This document shows positions 15,919 through 23,900 of a DNA stretch of 29,527 nucleotides, one piece after another. How positions within the stretch are numbered: position 1 is the stretch's first letter; every line of letters starts with the position of its first letter. The DNA is from Bacteroidales bacterium (GTDB taxonomy: Bacteria; Bacteroidota; Bacteroidia; Bacteroidales; P3), in the NCBI GenBank assembly GCA_016296345.1, contig JAEDJL010000025.1, forward strand, positions 1 to 29,527, written 5' to 3'. Below the pieces are notes generated by a model. It did not search any database. It was not told the origin of the DNA and was given only the letters and a program-made list of their open reading frames with translations. A program made the position numbers and the translations under genes.

Positions 15919-16527
15919 ATGAGTTGTCCTCATAAGTTGTCAAACAGGGCGGAGGTAGATTACGAATTGGTCATCAAGGCAAGAGACAAAGGCGATCAAC
16001 AAGCCTATGCCGCTTTGATGAACAAGTATCGTGAGCCTTTGTACTATATGCTTTTGAAGATGACAGGCTGCACCACCGATGCAGAAGACTTGACAATAGA
16101 AGCCTTTGGCAAGGCATTCAAGTCAATAGATTCTTATACCCCCGATTTTGCTTTCAGCACTTGGCTTTTCAGAATAGCAACCAACAACTGCATCGACTTT
16201 ATCCGAAAAAAACGCGCCCCCACCGTCTCTATGGACAACCTATATACCGACATAGACGGCGAAGGAGTGGGAATAAATATCCCTTCCGAGAACCTCGACC
16301 CCGAAGAGATAATAATCGACCGACAAAAGAAAGAAGCAATGAGAGACATTGTGGCAAAGCTCAAACCACACTACAAAATACTTATAGAGCTTCGCTACTT
16401 TGACGAAAAAACATACGACGAGATTGCAGAACAACTGCAAATCCCCATAGGAACAGTCAAGGCAAAACTTTTCAGAGCGAGAGAATTTCTCTCCCAAATG
16501 GTAAAAGATTGCAAGGAACTTCAATAA
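15919..16527 (+). CDS. ECF-type RNA polymerase sigma factor, 202 aa
   Basis: The protein shows sigma region 2 (about 28-97) with DAEDLTIEAFGKAFKSID and FSTWLFRIATNNCIDFIRKK, which bind core polymerase and melt the -10 region. Region 4 (about 140-195) has LIELRYFDEKTYDEIAEQL and IPIGTVKAKLFRAREFL, the helix-turn-helix that reads the -35. Region 3 is absent, as in ECF factors. The linker between the domains (98-138) is rather long and acidic. No anti-sigma factor gene is adjacent: the upstream neighbour is a glycosyltransferase (0 nt gap) and the downstream one a GNAT enzyme (13 nt). It could be a constitutive ECF factor, but that is inference. Confidence 0.95.
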   Translation: MSCPHKLSNRAEVDYELVIKARDKGDQQAYAALMNKYREPLYYMLLKMTGCTTDAEDLTIEAFGKAFKSIDSYTPDFAFSTWLFRIATNNCIDFIRKKRAPTVSMDNLYTDIDGEGVGINIPSENLDPEEIIIDRQKKEAMRDIVAKLKPHYKILIELRYFDEKTYDEIAEQLQIPIGTVKAKLFRAREFLSQMVKDCKELQ

Positions 16528-16540
16528 CATTATTTTCAAT

Positions 16541-17104
16541 ATGGAACAACTGCACTTCGAGAGACTATACCCGGAGGGTAAAAGCACAGACTATTCGGCA
16601 GAAGAGTTCGTAAGAGAGCTGTACAACTCTGCATTCCCCGAAGACGAAAGACGAGATTTCTCACTCGTGAGCCAAACAGTCAAAGACACAAGCCTCGATT
16701 TCTTCCTGATAAGGAACGAAAAGCAGCAGCTTGCAGGCTTTATATCGCTCTGGGACTTTGAAACCTTTGTATATATAGAGCATTTTGCAATATGTGAGGC
16801 TTTCAGAGGACAGGGAATAGGGGCAAAGGTCATGCAAAGGCTGCGAAACGCAATAACAAAACCAATCATCTTTGAAGTCGAACTCCCCGACAATCCCTTG
16901 GCAAAGCGAAGAATAGACTTCTACAAGCGATGCGGCTTTGACGTTCTGCCATATCCATACACCCAGCCGCCATACGACAAAGACAAACACAGCATACCCA
17001 TGCTGATAATGACCCAAAGCGACAAACCTCTGAGCGAAGAAGAGTTTGAAAAAACAGTTGAACGCCTCCACAAAGAGGTCTATGGAGTGCAAAAAGAAGC
17101 CTGA
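16541..17104 (+). CDS. GNAT-family N-acetyltransferase, 187 aa
   Basis: A GNAT fold protein that moves an acetyl group from acetyl-CoA to an unknown amine. Motif A is clear: IEHFAICEAFRGQGIGAKVM, with the pyrophosphate loop RGQGIGA at 89-95. It is followed by IIFEVELPDNPLAKRRIDFYKRCGFDV, the motif B region with the FYKRCGF signature. The C-terminal 25 residues are charged and probably helical. It starts 13 nt after the sigma factor gene and is the last gene of this three-gene run. The substrate cannot be told. Confidence 0.9.
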   Translation: MEQLHFERLYPEGKSTDYSAEEFVRELYNSAFPEDERRDFSLVSQTVKDTSLDFFLIRNEKQQLAGFISLWDFETFVYIEHFAICEAFRGQGIGAKVMQRLRNAITKPIIFEVELPDNPLAKRRIDFYKRCGFDVLPYPYTQPPYDKDKHSIPMLIMTQSDKPLSEEEFEKTVERLHKEVYGVQKEA

Positions 17105-17149
17105 CAATCACCCGAACAGACGAAAAAAACGAAGAAAAACGACATTTTT

Positions 17150-17180
17150 TTTGCAGGTTTCAAAAAAAGTCGTACCTTTG
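17150..17180 (+). promoter_or_regulatory. Bacteroidota-type promoter for tRNA-Arg
   Basis: TTTG (17150-17153), exactly 19 nt, then TACCTTTG (17173-17180): a full match to TTTG-N19-TAnnTTTG. Transcription should start near 17187, about 13 nt before the mature tRNA. Confidence 0.8.
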
Positions 17181-17199
17181 CAGTCGCAAAAGCAAGAAC

Positions 17200-17273
17200 G
17201 GCCACGTAGCTTAACTGAATAGAGTCCCTGATTACGGCTCAGGAGGTTGCAGGTTTGAATCCTGCCGTGGTCA
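17200..17273 (+). tRNA. tRNA-Arg, anticodon ACG
   Basis: The acceptor arms GGCCACG and CGTGGTC pair (one G-T), with discriminator A at 17273. The anticodon stem CCTGA/TCAGG closes the loop TTACGGC, giving anticodon ACG (17234-17236), which would be edited to ICG to read CGU, CGC and CGA. The T-stem GCAGG/CCTGC closes the loop TTTGAAT. The 3' CCA is not encoded. Unusually, position 19 is A instead of G and position 56 is T instead of C, so the normal G19-C56 pair is replaced by A19-U56. A15 and U48 can form the Levitt pair. Confidence 0.93.
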
Positions 17274-17275
17274 CA

Positions 17276-17306
17276 AGAGGCAAGCCAAACGGCTTGCCTC
17301 TTTTTG
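17276..17306 (+). terminator. intrinsic terminator of the tRNA-Arg gene
   Basis: A perfect 11-bp stem (AGAGGCAAGCC at 17276-17286 with GGCTTGCCTCT at 17291-17301), loop AAAC, followed by a T run and TTTTGTTTTAT. It starts 3 nt after the mature tRNA end. Confidence 0.9.
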
Positions 17307-17349
17307 TTTTATCCCCTTTTTCCGAATTGTAGAACCTGTTTTATAATCT

Positions 17350-17400
17350 CGAAAGGGCAGAAGCGTCCCTCTTGTGCGAGCTTACGCTTTTGCCCTTTCG
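17350..17400. repeat. palindromic repeat with arms like those at 3666-3726
   Basis: Arms 17350-17366 and 17384-17400 (CGAAAGGGCAGAAGCGT and ACGCTTTTGCCCTTTCG) pair over 17 bp with one mismatch. The inner arm GGGCAAAAGCGT is shared with 3666-3726. Lying just past the stop of the minus-strand gene at 17427, it could also end that transcript, though it has no clear T run. Confidence 0.65.
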
Positions 17401-17426
17401 GCGTAAAACAATCTCTTTTTCAGAGT

Positions 17427-18116
17427 TTAGAAGTTGAATATCCTGTAGCTTATGTTCAGATTGAAAGTCTCGATTGTCGGTTGGGCGTTGAAACCCTTTG
17501 CGTATGAGAGTTCGCAGCTTGCACCAAAGCCCAAGCGATAGTCGGTTGCAGGCAAAAAGTATTGAAATGCCAATTCTGCTCCTGCTTGAAAGTGAAGGGA
17601 ACGCTCTGTCGGCACAGTATATATTGTCGGAGGCTGAGAATAACCCTCGGAGTACTCTTTGCCGTAATAATAATCCTTATACACATAGACAGCTCCGAGA
17701 ATAAGGCTTGCTTTCAGGCGAAAAGCCTTGGAGTTTGGCAAGAAATTATATCCCAATGCCACCGAAGTCGAAGTTGCAATGTCGTGATTGAAATAGTTTT
17801 GCTTGTATGGAGGTTGTACATAGTCGATATTTGAATCGAACTCTCCGCCTCCCTCGTCGGCGTGCAGAACATTGAACCTCAAACGTGCAAACAATCTGTT
17901 GTCATACCCCAACTCAATCTGCGGCAAATAGTTCAAAAATTGAAGACCGCAGCTATACCTCATCGGACTGTCCCATGTATCGTAATCATACGAAACATCT
18001 GCAAAAGGCAATACGTTTTCTACCAAACTCAATGAGAAGTTTTCGCTCCTGTCATTCTGCGAAAAAGTGCTGTAACCAAGTAGAAATACAGCGATTAAAA
18101 CCAATGCTTTTTTCAT
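17427..18116 (-). CDS. predicted outer-membrane beta-barrel protein, 229 aa
   Basis: A signal peptide (MKKALVLIAVFLLGYSTFSQ) precedes a sequence of alternating polar and hydrophobic strands with many aromatic residues (LPQIELGYDNRLFARLRFNVL, STSVALGYNFL, FRLKASLILGAVYVYK, GFGASCELSYAKGF). It ends NLNISYRIFNF, a C-terminal aromatic residue typical of barrels assembled by BAM. About 10 strands seem likely. It is monocistronic, with a TACCTTTG box 42 nt upstream. I recognise no specific family or ligand. Confidence 0.8.
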   Translation of the reverse strand: MKKALVLIAVFLLGYSTFSQNDRSENFSLSLVENVLPFADVSYDYDTWDSPMRYSCGLQFLNYLPQIELGYDNRLFARLRFNVLHADEGGGEFDSNIDYVQPPYKQNYFNHDIATSTSVALGYNFLPNSKAFRLKASLILGAVYVYKDYYYGKEYSEGYSQPPTIYTVPTERSLHFQAGAELAFQYFLPATDYRLGFGASCELSYAKGFNAQPTIETFNLNISYRIFNF

Positions 18117-18157
18117 AAGTGCTTATTTTTTTGTTTTTACATTCAACTATCCAGTTG

Positions 18158-18165
18158 CAAAGGTA
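18158..18165 (-). promoter_or_regulatory. promoter -7 box for the barrel gene at 17427-18116
   Basis: The minus strand reads TACCTTTG at 18165-18158, matching TAnnTTTG. No -33 TTTG at 19 nt is visible, so only half of the promoter is supported. Confidence 0.5.
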
Positions 18166-18266
18166 TTGTTTTTTTTTATAACAACCTCTTTTCAGAGTAA
18201 AAAATTGCCCGATGAGGTCGGATTGCAGGACGATTTTGCGACCTTTGCTCCAAACAGCGTTCTGTC

Positions 18267-18350
18267 ACACGCCGTTTTGCTCAAATAAAACGGCGATTTA
18301 CAAAAACGAAACGCCGTTTCAGTCGGATAAAACGGCGTTTCATTTTTGCT
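18267..18350 (-). repeat. array B: four 21-bp units with core AAACGSCGTTT
   Basis: CGCCG, CGGCG, CGCCG and CGGCG start at 18270, 18291, 18312 and 18333, again exactly 21 bp apart. Cores read ACACGCCGTTT, AAACGGCGATT, AAACGCCGTTT and AAACGGCGTTT. Read on the minus strand, the array aligns with array A (2259-2342), including 23 identical nt (18312-18334). Confidence 0.85.
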
Positions 18351-18436
18351 ATTTCTAAAACATTGATTTGCAATATAGTATTTGTGTGGTTGAAGCCTTG
18401 ATTTGGTTGAAATGTTTGACAGAAAAACAGCAAAAA

Positions 18437-18467
18437 TTTGTCAATCAGAAAACATTTTCTATATTTG
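18437..18467 (+). promoter_or_regulatory. Bacteroidota-type promoter for the secreted-protein gene at 18598
   Basis: TTTG (18437-18440), exactly 19 nt, then TATATTTG (18460-18467). The start of transcription should be near 18474, leaving a leader of about 124 nt. Confidence 0.75.
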
Positions 18468-18597
18468 TAGTCGGAAAACAAAGCGAAAAGGTTTTCGAGT
18501 ATCAAACAAAAAAAAGAAGAAGCACAAGGAGAAAAAGAAAGAATTATTGTTTTGACTTGGGCAAATTAAAAGAAAACGGATAAAAAACAACAGATAG

Positions 18598-19188
18598 ATG
18601 AGAAAATTTTTGACATTGTTGGCAATCATTGCCATTTCAGCAAGCACATTTGCACAAAAAGAAGTTACAAAGTTTATGGGAATACCGGTCGATGGCAGTC
18701 CCACAGAAATGGTTAAAAAGTTAAAGGCTAAAGGATTTAAGACAGACGAGAAGTTTATGCAGCCTATCAAACAGGGTCTTATTGATTGGGACGGACCGGA
18801 GGTGTTGACAGGACGTTTTAACGGAGAAAAAGTCCTATTGGGGCTTCTTGTTGAGCAAAATAAGGTTTGGAGAATATGTATTTCAGATAAGAATACTCGT
18901 GATGAAACCCAAATCAAAATACGGTTTAATACTCTTGTCAGACAATTTGAAAACAATGATAAATATCTATACTTTTATGAACAAACAATAGCTGACGATG
19001 AGGATATATCATACCAAATGACAGTGAACAAGAAACAATATGAGGCTATTTTTGCTCAAAAAGGCGAAGACGGAACGATAGATGAAAAAAGGGTAGTTTG
19101 GTTTTGTATAAGCCAACGTTCCGATGGTTATCTCATAGATATGTTTTACGAAAACGAATACAATCGAGCTGACGGCAGTGATTTGTAA
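18598..19188 (+). CDS. small secreted protein of unknown function, 196 aa
   Basis: A signal peptide (MRKFLTLLAIIAISASTFAQ) is followed by KFMGIPVDGSPTEMVKKLKAKGF, a start I associate with a group of uncharacterised secreted proteins common in Bacteroidales. Later segments, such as KVWRICISDKNTRDETQIKIRFNTLVRQF in two parts and DEDISYQMTVNKKQYEAIF, alternate strand and helix like a small alpha/beta domain. No catalytic motif is seen. The gene stands alone, with a canonical promoter and a long leader upstream and a strong bidirectional hairpin downstream. Confidence 0.85.
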   Translation: MRKFLTLLAIIAISASTFAQKEVTKFMGIPVDGSPTEMVKKLKAKGFKTDEKFMQPIKQGLIDWDGPEVLTGRFNGEKVLLGLLVEQNKVWRICISDKNTRDETQIKIRFNTLVRQFENNDKYLYFYEQTIADDEDISYQMTVNKKQYEAIFAQKGEDGTIDEKRVVWFCISQRSDGYLIDMFYENEYNRADGSDL

Positions 19189-19280
19189 AAACAGAGAGTT
19201 TGTAGCTCAGATGCAAATTTGAAACAAGTATATACCCTGCCAAAAACAGCAAAGTGTTTACGCAAGTTTGGTTGCGGAGA

Positions 19281-19334
19281 AAAGCAAAACGCCGTATCTT
19301 TCTTCCGATACGGCGTTTTGCTTTTGTTGTTTTA
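19281..19334. terminator. bidirectional terminator between the secreted-protein gene and panB
   Basis: A perfect 18-bp stem (19281-19298 with 19307-19324) with an 8-nt loop TTTCTTCC sits between two convergent genes. On the plus strand it runs into TTTTGTTGTTTTA; on the minus strand into TTTTCTCC. Its CGCCG and CGGCG start at 19290 and 19311, 21 bp apart, as in the arrays. Confidence 0.85.
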
Positions 19335-19354
19335 ATGTTTTGCTTTGTCAGTGC

Positions 19355-20173
19355 TTAGTATTGCTCTTGTGAGTTGGGGAAGTCGCGTTCTCTTACGTCT
19401 TTGACGTACTGTCCTATGGCTTGTGTGATTTGTTCTCCTATGTTTGCATAGCGTCTCAAAAAGCGTGGAGTAAACTCTTGCGTAATTCCAAGCATATCGT
19501 GCAAGACAAGCACTTGTCCATCGACCTCTCCGCCTGCACCAATGCCGATAACAGGTATTCGGAGTTCCAATGCGATTTGTGCCGCAAGGCTTGCAGGGAT
19601 TTTTTCCAACACTATGGCAAAGCAGCCTGCGTCTTCCAACAGGTGGGCATCTCTTATCAGTTTGTCGGCTTCTGCCTGAGCGGTTGCCCTTACGGCATAA
19701 GAGCCGAATTTGTTAATCGATTGGGGTGTCAGTCCCAAGTGTCCCATTACGGGAACGCCTGCCGAGATAATTCGTTTGACCGATTCCAAAACCTCTTCGC
19801 CTCCTTCCATTTTGACTGCATTGGCTTCTGTTTCTTTCATTATTCTGATTGCCGAGCAGAGTGCTTCTTTGGAGTTGCCCTGATAGGTTCCGAATGGCAA
19901 ATCTACAACGACCAAGGCTCTTTGGCAGGCTCTTACCACTCCGGAGGCGTGGTATATCATCTCGTTTAGGGTTATCGGAAGGGTAGAAGAGTAACCTGCC
20001 ATTACGTTTGCTGCCGAGTCTCCTACCAAAACCACATCCACTCCCGACATATCGACCAACTTTGCCATCGAATAGTCGTATGCCGTTATCATTGCTATCT
20101 TTTCGCCTTTGTCTGCCATGTTTTGCAGAGTTTTGACGGTGATTTTCTTGCTGTCTTTTTGTGCTGCTGACAT
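19355..20173 (-). CDS. panB: 3-methyl-2-oxobutanoate hydroxymethyltransferase PanB, 272 aa
   Basis: PanB adds a hydroxymethyl group from methylene-tetrahydrofolate to 2-oxoisovalerate, giving ketopantoate, the first committed step to pantothenate and CoA. Characteristic segments are MITAYDYSMAKLVD, VVLVGDSAANVMAGYSSTLP with the metal-binding Asp51, VVVDLPFGTYQ, AVKMEGGE with Lys121, PVMGHLGLTPQS, and IVLEKIP with the catalytic Glu190. IGIGAGGEVDGQVLVLHDMLG then TPRF ends the fold. The ATG at 20171-20173 (MSAAQKDSKKITV) was chosen over an in-frame TTG 48 nt upstream, because a TAATTTTG box (20217-20210) overlaps that upstream stretch. It is divergent from ruvA; no other pan gene is in the window. 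Confidence 0.95.
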   Translation of the reverse strand: MSAAQKDSKKITVKTLQNMADKGEKIAMITAYDYSMAKLVDMSGVDVVLVGDSAANVMAGYSSTLPITLNEMIYHASGVVRACQRALVVVDLPFGTYQGNSKEALCSAIRIMKETEANAVKMEGGEEVLESVKRIISAGVPVMGHLGLTPQSINKFGSYAVRATAQAEADKLIRDAHLLEDAGCFAIVLEKIPASLAAQIALELRIPVIGIGAGGEVDGQVLVLHDMLGITQEFTPRFLRRYANIGEQITQAIGQYVKDVRERDFPNSQEQY

Positions 20174-20209
20174 TTTTCTTTGTCCTTTATATGTGTTCTT
20201 TTCTGCGGG

Positions 20210-20217
20210 CAAAATTA
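20210..20217 (-). promoter_or_regulatory. promoter -7 box for panB
   Basis: The minus strand reads TAATTTTG at 20217-20210, fitting TAnnTTTG, about 37 nt upstream of the PanB ATG. No TTTG at the -33 spacing is seen. Confidence 0.45.
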
Positions 20218-20291
20218 GCAATGTTTTTTCTTTTGGCTTGTTTTTTGCCTGTTTATTTTCTCTTCGGGGACTTCAAGTGGGCAATTCTTTG

Positions 20292-20299
20292 TACTTTTG
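20292..20299 (+). promoter_or_regulatory. promoter -7 box for ruvA-sprA
   Basis: TACTTTTG at 20292-20299 fits TAnnTTTG and lies 17 nt before the ruvA ATG at 20317, predicting a leader of about 10 nt. No -33 TTTG is present at 19 nt. Confidence 0.45.
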
Positions 20300-20316
20300 T
20301 GGAAAAATTTGAGCTT

Positions 20317-20895
20317 ATGTTTGAGTTTATCGAGGGTATATTTGAGGAGCTTACTCCTTCGTATGTGGTAATCAATACTTCGGGTGTGGGATTTCGGGTC
20401 GAGATTTCACTGAATTGCTATGAGGGACTGAAAAACAAACAAAAGGGCAGGCTGTTTATTCATCAAATCATAAGGGAAGATGCTCACCTTTTGTTCGGAT
20501 TTGCTTCTGCAAGGGAAAGAGAGCTTTTCAGAGCCTTGCTTTCGGTAAACGGCATTGGTGCAAACACGGCAAGAATGATGCTCTCGTCGCTTAGCGAAGA
20601 CGAACTCATAAGAGCCGTTGTCAATGAGGACATTGCCACAATCAAGGGCATAAAGGGCATAGGCTTGAAGACGGCTCAAAGGGTTGTAATCGACCTCAAA
20701 GATGTTTTGTCGAAGTTTGATATAGAGCAAAGCAACACTTGCAGCGACAATAAAAACCGTCAAGAGGCGTTATTAGCTTTGCAGACGCTTGGCTTTAACA
20801 AACTTCTTATCGAAAAGGCTTTGGATAAGATATGCAAAGACAGAAGGGAAGCGAGTGTTGAAGATTTAATACGTTTGGCTCTGAAAATATTATAA
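20317..20895 (+). CDS. ruvA: Holliday junction branch-migration protein RuvA, 192 aa
   Basis: RuvA binds four-way DNA junctions as a tetramer and loads the RuvB motor during recombinational repair. The N-terminal OB-fold is seen in MFEFIEGIFEELTPSYVVIN and GVGFRVEISLNCYEGL, followed by a helix-hairpin-helix pair (LLSVNGIGANTARMML near 74-89 and IKGIKGIGLKTAQRVVIDLK near 109-128). The small C-terminal RuvB-contact domain follows (RQEALLALQTLGFNKLLIEKAL). Length is typical. The ATG at 20317 fits the family start exactly; the frame extends upstream but that part overlaps the promoter. sprA follows after 24 nt, an arrangement I recall from other Bacteroidota. Confidence 0.95.
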   Translation: MFEFIEGIFEELTPSYVVINTSGVGFRVEISLNCYEGLKNKQKGRLFIHQIIREDAHLLFGFASARERELFRALLSVNGIGANTARMMLSSLSEDELIRAVVNEDIATIKGIKGIGLKTAQRVVIDLKDVLSKFDIEQSNTCSDNKNRQEALLALQTLGFNKLLIEKALDKICKDRREASVEDLIRLALKIL

Positions 20896-20919
20896 TATCG
20901 TTTTGTGTTAAAGCTGCCG

Positions 20920-23900
20920 ATGAAGGTTTTGGAGGACAGATTGTTTGTTTGGTTGTTCGGCTTTGCCGCCGTGGTCTGTGTGTGCTTTGCAGACAGCTTG
21001 ATGGCTCAGCAAGATGACCTCAGATACCCGATAAACGACAGCACAAAAAGTCCTCTCTATCTCACATCTCCCCAAAATATTACAACAACTGTCGAATACT
21101 CTGCCGAAGACAACGAATACTATTTGATAAAAAAGGCAGGCGATATTGTGATTGAGCGAAAAATCTTGTCTTTTTCGGAATATCAGAACTATGACTTGGA
21201 CAAGATGATTGACGACTATTGGAAAAATCGTTCCATGACCTCGAAGGTGGCAGCCACCTCGACCGACGGAGCTTTGAGCAGCCTCATTCCGCAGCTGAAA
21301 ATCAACAGCGAACTTTTTGAGACTATATTCGGAGGTCAGACAATCGACATTCGTCCGAGCGGAAATGCAGAGATAAAACTCGGATTTCTCAACAACCGAA
21401 ACGAAAACCTTGCTTTGAGCGAAAGCCAGCGAAGCAACACGAGCTTGGACTTTGACATGAACTTCCAAGTCAATGTGCTTGCACAGATAGGAACGGCAAT
21501 CAACCTCAATTTTAACTACAATACCGAAGCCACCTTTGACTTTGAGAACGAAATGAAGCTCAAATATGAAGGCAAGGAAGACGATATTGTGCAGCTTCTC
21601 GAGGGTGGAAACATCAGCTTTCCGCTTCCGCTGTCTCTCATTCAGGGAACACAGTCTCTTTTTGGTGCAAAAACCAAGTTGAAGTTCGGAAACCTCACCT
21701 TGGACGCTGTTATTTCGCAACAAAAGTCCGAGTCGTCGTCGGTTACCGTGCAGGGCGGGGCGCAAATGGACGAGTTTAACTTCAAAGCCGACCAATACGA
21801 TGCCAACAGACACTTCTTTATCTCCCAATACTTTTATGACAATTACAACAATGCAATGAGTACCCTGCCGATAATCAACTCCAACATTGTGATTACCAAG
21901 ATTGAGGTGTGGAGAACCAATGTTGGTGCGGCTGTTACCAACAACAGAAACATTGTTGCCTTTGCCGACTTGGGAGAAGCGAAACCCTACGGACAAAATC
22001 CGTCGATTGAGCGTCCGGGAGCAGGGGCTTTGCCCGACCAATACTTATCAAACAGACTTCTCGATGTGGTAGATGTAAACTCTTTGAGAAACATCAATAC
22101 CATAAGTTCCTATTTGCAGGGAATGGGTTTTGTTTCGGGACAGAATTATGAGAAAGTAGAGAGCGCCCGAAAGCTCTCTTCAAACGAATATACCTTCAAT
22201 CCGAAGTTGGGATTTATCTCTCTTACAAGTCCGCTGTCGGCAGACCAAGTGTTGGCAGTTGCTTTCCGCTATCAGATTGTGGGAGATACTACGACTTATC
22301 AGGTGGGAGAGTTCTCCGACGAGGGAGTTGCAGACCCCAATACCTTGGTTGTAAAACTGTTGAAAAGCTCGTCGCTTAACGTTCGCAACCCGATTTGGAA
22401 GTTGATGATGAAGAATGTTTATCGTATTCCCGATGCTTACCAGATTTCGGAGGAGGATTTTCGTTTGAATATTTTGTATCAGGCAGACGAAGACGGAGTG
22501 CAGACGGGATATTTCAGAGACGGAGACTATCAGGGCATTCCTTTGTTGCATGTGTTCGGCTTGGACAGAATGGACAATCAGCAACATATGTACCCCGACG
22601 GGGTGTTTGACTTTGTCGATAATGCCACAACCGCAGGCGGAACGATACAAAGAGACAAGGCTTTGATATTCTTCCCGACTGTCGAGCCTTTCGGTAAAGA
22701 TTTGAGGGCGACCTTGAACAATGACGAGCTTGCCGACAAGTATTGTTTCGACTCTCTTTATACCCTCTCGAAGTCGCAGGCCGAGCAATACCCCAATCAA
22801 AACAAGTTCTACTTGGAAGGAAGGTTCAAATCGTCGTCGGGAGCAGAGATTTCTCTCGGTTCGATGAACGTTCCCCAAGGTTCGGTAAAGGTAATGGCAG
22901 GAGGAATTACCCTTACCGAAGGAACAGACTATACGGTCGATTATGCAATGGGACGAGTGAGGATTATCAATCAGGGTTACCTCAATTCGGGAACGCCAAT
23001 CACCGTATCGACAGAAGCCAATTCGGTATTCAGCTCGGTAACCAAGAGCCTGTTCGGATTGAGAGCCAACTATGAAGTAAACAAAGACTTCACCTTGGGA
23101 GCTACCTTGATGAAGCTGCACGAAAGTCCGGTAACTCAAAAAGTCAATTACCAAGAAGAGCCGTCGAGCAACACCATTTGGGGAGTGGATATGAACTTTC
23201 GCAAGGAAGTACCTCTGATTACAAAGTTGGTGGATTTGCTTCCGTTTTACCAGACCAAAGCCCCTTCGTATTTGAATTTCAGCGGAGAGTTTGCTCACTT
23301 CATTCCGGGCAATCCCAAAGTCATAGGCAAAACAGGAACAGCCTACATTGACGACTTTGAAACGGCAAAACGCTCATACGACATGAAGGCTGTAAGTTCG
23401 TGGTCTTTGGCTTCGACACCTCAGGACTACAATACCAACAATCCGATGTTCCCCGAAACAGCCAAACACTTGGGATTGACATACGGATTTAACAGAGCAA
23501 AGATTGCATGGTACTATATTGACGAGAATTTTTACCGTCAGCCGCCTTCAAACATAAGCAATGATGATTGCTCTCTGCCTTATACCCGTCCGATTGAGGA
23601 AAGAGAGTTTCACCCAAACAAAGAACTCACTCAGGAAGAGATGAGAAACATAAGGGAGTTCAACATTGCGTTTTATCCTTCGGAGAGAGGACCTTATAAC
23701 TTCGATACTACATCGTCCTATTCGGCAGGATTGTTGCCCGACGGAAGCCTCAAAGACCCACAGACACGCTGGGGCGGAATAATGAGAAAGTTAGAGCCTA
23801 CCGACTTTGAGGCAGCCAATATAGAATATATTGAGTTTTGGATGATGGACCCTTTTATTGACAATCCTCAACACAGCGGTGGTAAGCTCTATTTCAACTT

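Larger units (their letters stand above)
18117..18597. other. intergenic region between divergent genes with a 21-bp array
   Basis: This 481-nt gap holds a minus-strand promoter box (18158-18165), array B (18267-18350) and a full plus-strand promoter (18437-18467). The remaining sequence from 18468 to 18597 is a purine-rich leader of about 124 nt. The open frame that runs backwards through the array encodes only the 7-residue periodicity and is not called. Confidence 0.65.

Noticed and set aside
20174..20221. TTG start 16 codons upstream for PanB
   Set aside because: The extra residues do not belong to the PanB fold and the stretch overlaps the promoter box.
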